The notes under the pieces: generated by a model | Database searches by the model: none | The model's input: only the letters and a program-made list of their open reading frames with translations | Told to the model about the DNA's origin: nothing | Assembly: GCA_029202545.1 (NCBI GenBank) | Contig: CP119311.1 | Coordinates: 682,001-746,000 of the forward strand | Direction: 5' to 3' | Length of the DNA: 64,000 nucleotides | Origin: Candidatus Pseudobacter hemicellulosilyticus | GTDB taxonomy: Bacteria > Bacteroidota > Bacteroidia > Chitinophagales > Chitinophagaceae | Position numbers and translations under genes: made by a program | Shown: piece after piece, positions 63,630-64,000 of the stretch | How positions within the stretch are numbered: the first letter of the stretch is position 1 | Layout of the letters: the number at the start of each line of letters is the position of its first letter

Positions 63630-64000
63630 TTTATCATACAGCCAAAAAAAGCCGTCACGATAGAAATCGAACGGCGTAAGTCACATGAGAGAAAATCTCT
63701 CACTAAGAAAAAAGTTTGAACAAAATATTATTGAGGCAAAGTAATCAGTCAGTCATGCACACGGGATGCAATACGCACAGAAAATACTAAAGGATAGGTA
63801 AGGTTTGTACTTGATGTACTGGGGAGCAGTTTGGTAGTCGGTATGGATCAAAGGTACACTTTCACCCCGCATTCTCACAATATTATTCGGTTGTTTTTTA
63901 CCCTGTAACCTGTTTCCCCTTAGTAAAACGAAGAAACATGACGAATGTCATCAAAATTTCCTGTATTATTTAATTGTTATTTTTCGTAAATTAGATATAC
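63630..64000. other. AT-rich non-coding end of the window
   Basis: No gene is recognisable in the last 370 bases. The extreme end (from about 63960) is very AT-rich and probably belongs to the promoter of a gene beyond the window. Confidence 0.5.

Noticed and set aside
1..64000. CRISPR array, rRNA genes, prophage and integrase gene
   Set aside because: No regularly spaced repeats, rRNA motifs or phage structural genes were seen; the only recombinase is the short relic at 15.5 kb.

Overview
The window reads as chromosomal DNA of a Bacteroidota bacterium, most likely of the Chitinophagaceae type. The reasons are gliding genes gldF/gldG, three secreted proteins with type IX secretion (T9SS) C-terminal sorting domains, a MurF-alanine racemase fusion, TAnnTTTG-type -7 promoter elements (TATCTTTG upstream of gltX, glyS and terC), sulfatase/GH92/GH29 glycan-degradation genes, and an ISAon1-like insertion sequence. 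The genus cannot be told from the sequence alone. No rRNA, CRISPR array or prophage is visible; one tRNA (Ser-GGA) is present.

Layout. 0-9.5 kb (minus strand): a polytopic membrane protein, an AraC regulator, an aldo/keto reductase, then a small glycan-degradation set (GH92 mannosidase-like enzyme and two formylglycine sulfatases) with no SusC/SusD beside it. 9.7-12.6 kb: a DUF2167 membrane protein, then a fluoride riboswitch directly in front of a CLC-F-type fluoride/proton antiporter. 12.6-19.2 kb: an AT-richer accessory stretch with an unknown protein, an AbiEi-like/Fic fusion preceded by tandem repeats, the tail of a dead serine recombinase, an AraC regulator, a HELGH metalloprotease-like protein, a cupin-like lipoprotein and an apparently shortened orphan ECF sigma factor.

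19.3-35.5 kb: a T9SS beta-helix/LamG protein, tRNA-Ser, tatD, a likely small RNA, a polysaccharide deacetylase, gltX, a stand-alone B12-binding domain of the methylmalonyl-CoA mutase type, an enoyl-CoA hydratase, a GH29 fucosidase, fumC broken by a one-base insertion in a C run, and two further T9SS cargo proteins (a PQQ-type sugar dehydrogenase and a large surface protein). 35.5-49 kb: core functions: terC-murF/alr-lspA, gldF-gldG, cysteine desulfurase, methylmalonyl-CoA epimerase, acpP-fabF-rnc, a GNAT enzyme and a TPR protein.

49-62 kb: mfd, a ferredoxin-NADP-reductase-like flavoprotein, glyS, and a translation quality-control neighbourhood (MazG-like, dtd, arfB). arfB runs into an MbnP/MbnH pair, a partner system in which a diheme enzyme is known to oxidise a tryptophan of a copper-binding protein. 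A reductase and a metallophosphoesterase-glycosyltransferase operon follow. At 62.1-63.6 kb a 1431-bp ISL3/ISAon1-type element has landed three bases after the glycosyltransferase stop codon and cut it off from its terminator. The last 0.4 kb holds no gene.

The most notable items are the riboswitch-CLC-F unit, the MbnP/MbnH lipoprotein pair behind arfB, the AbiEi-Fic fusion with its putative operator, the candidate small RNA at 23.3 kb, the fumC frameshift, and an 18-base promoter/start block shared by gltX and glyS.
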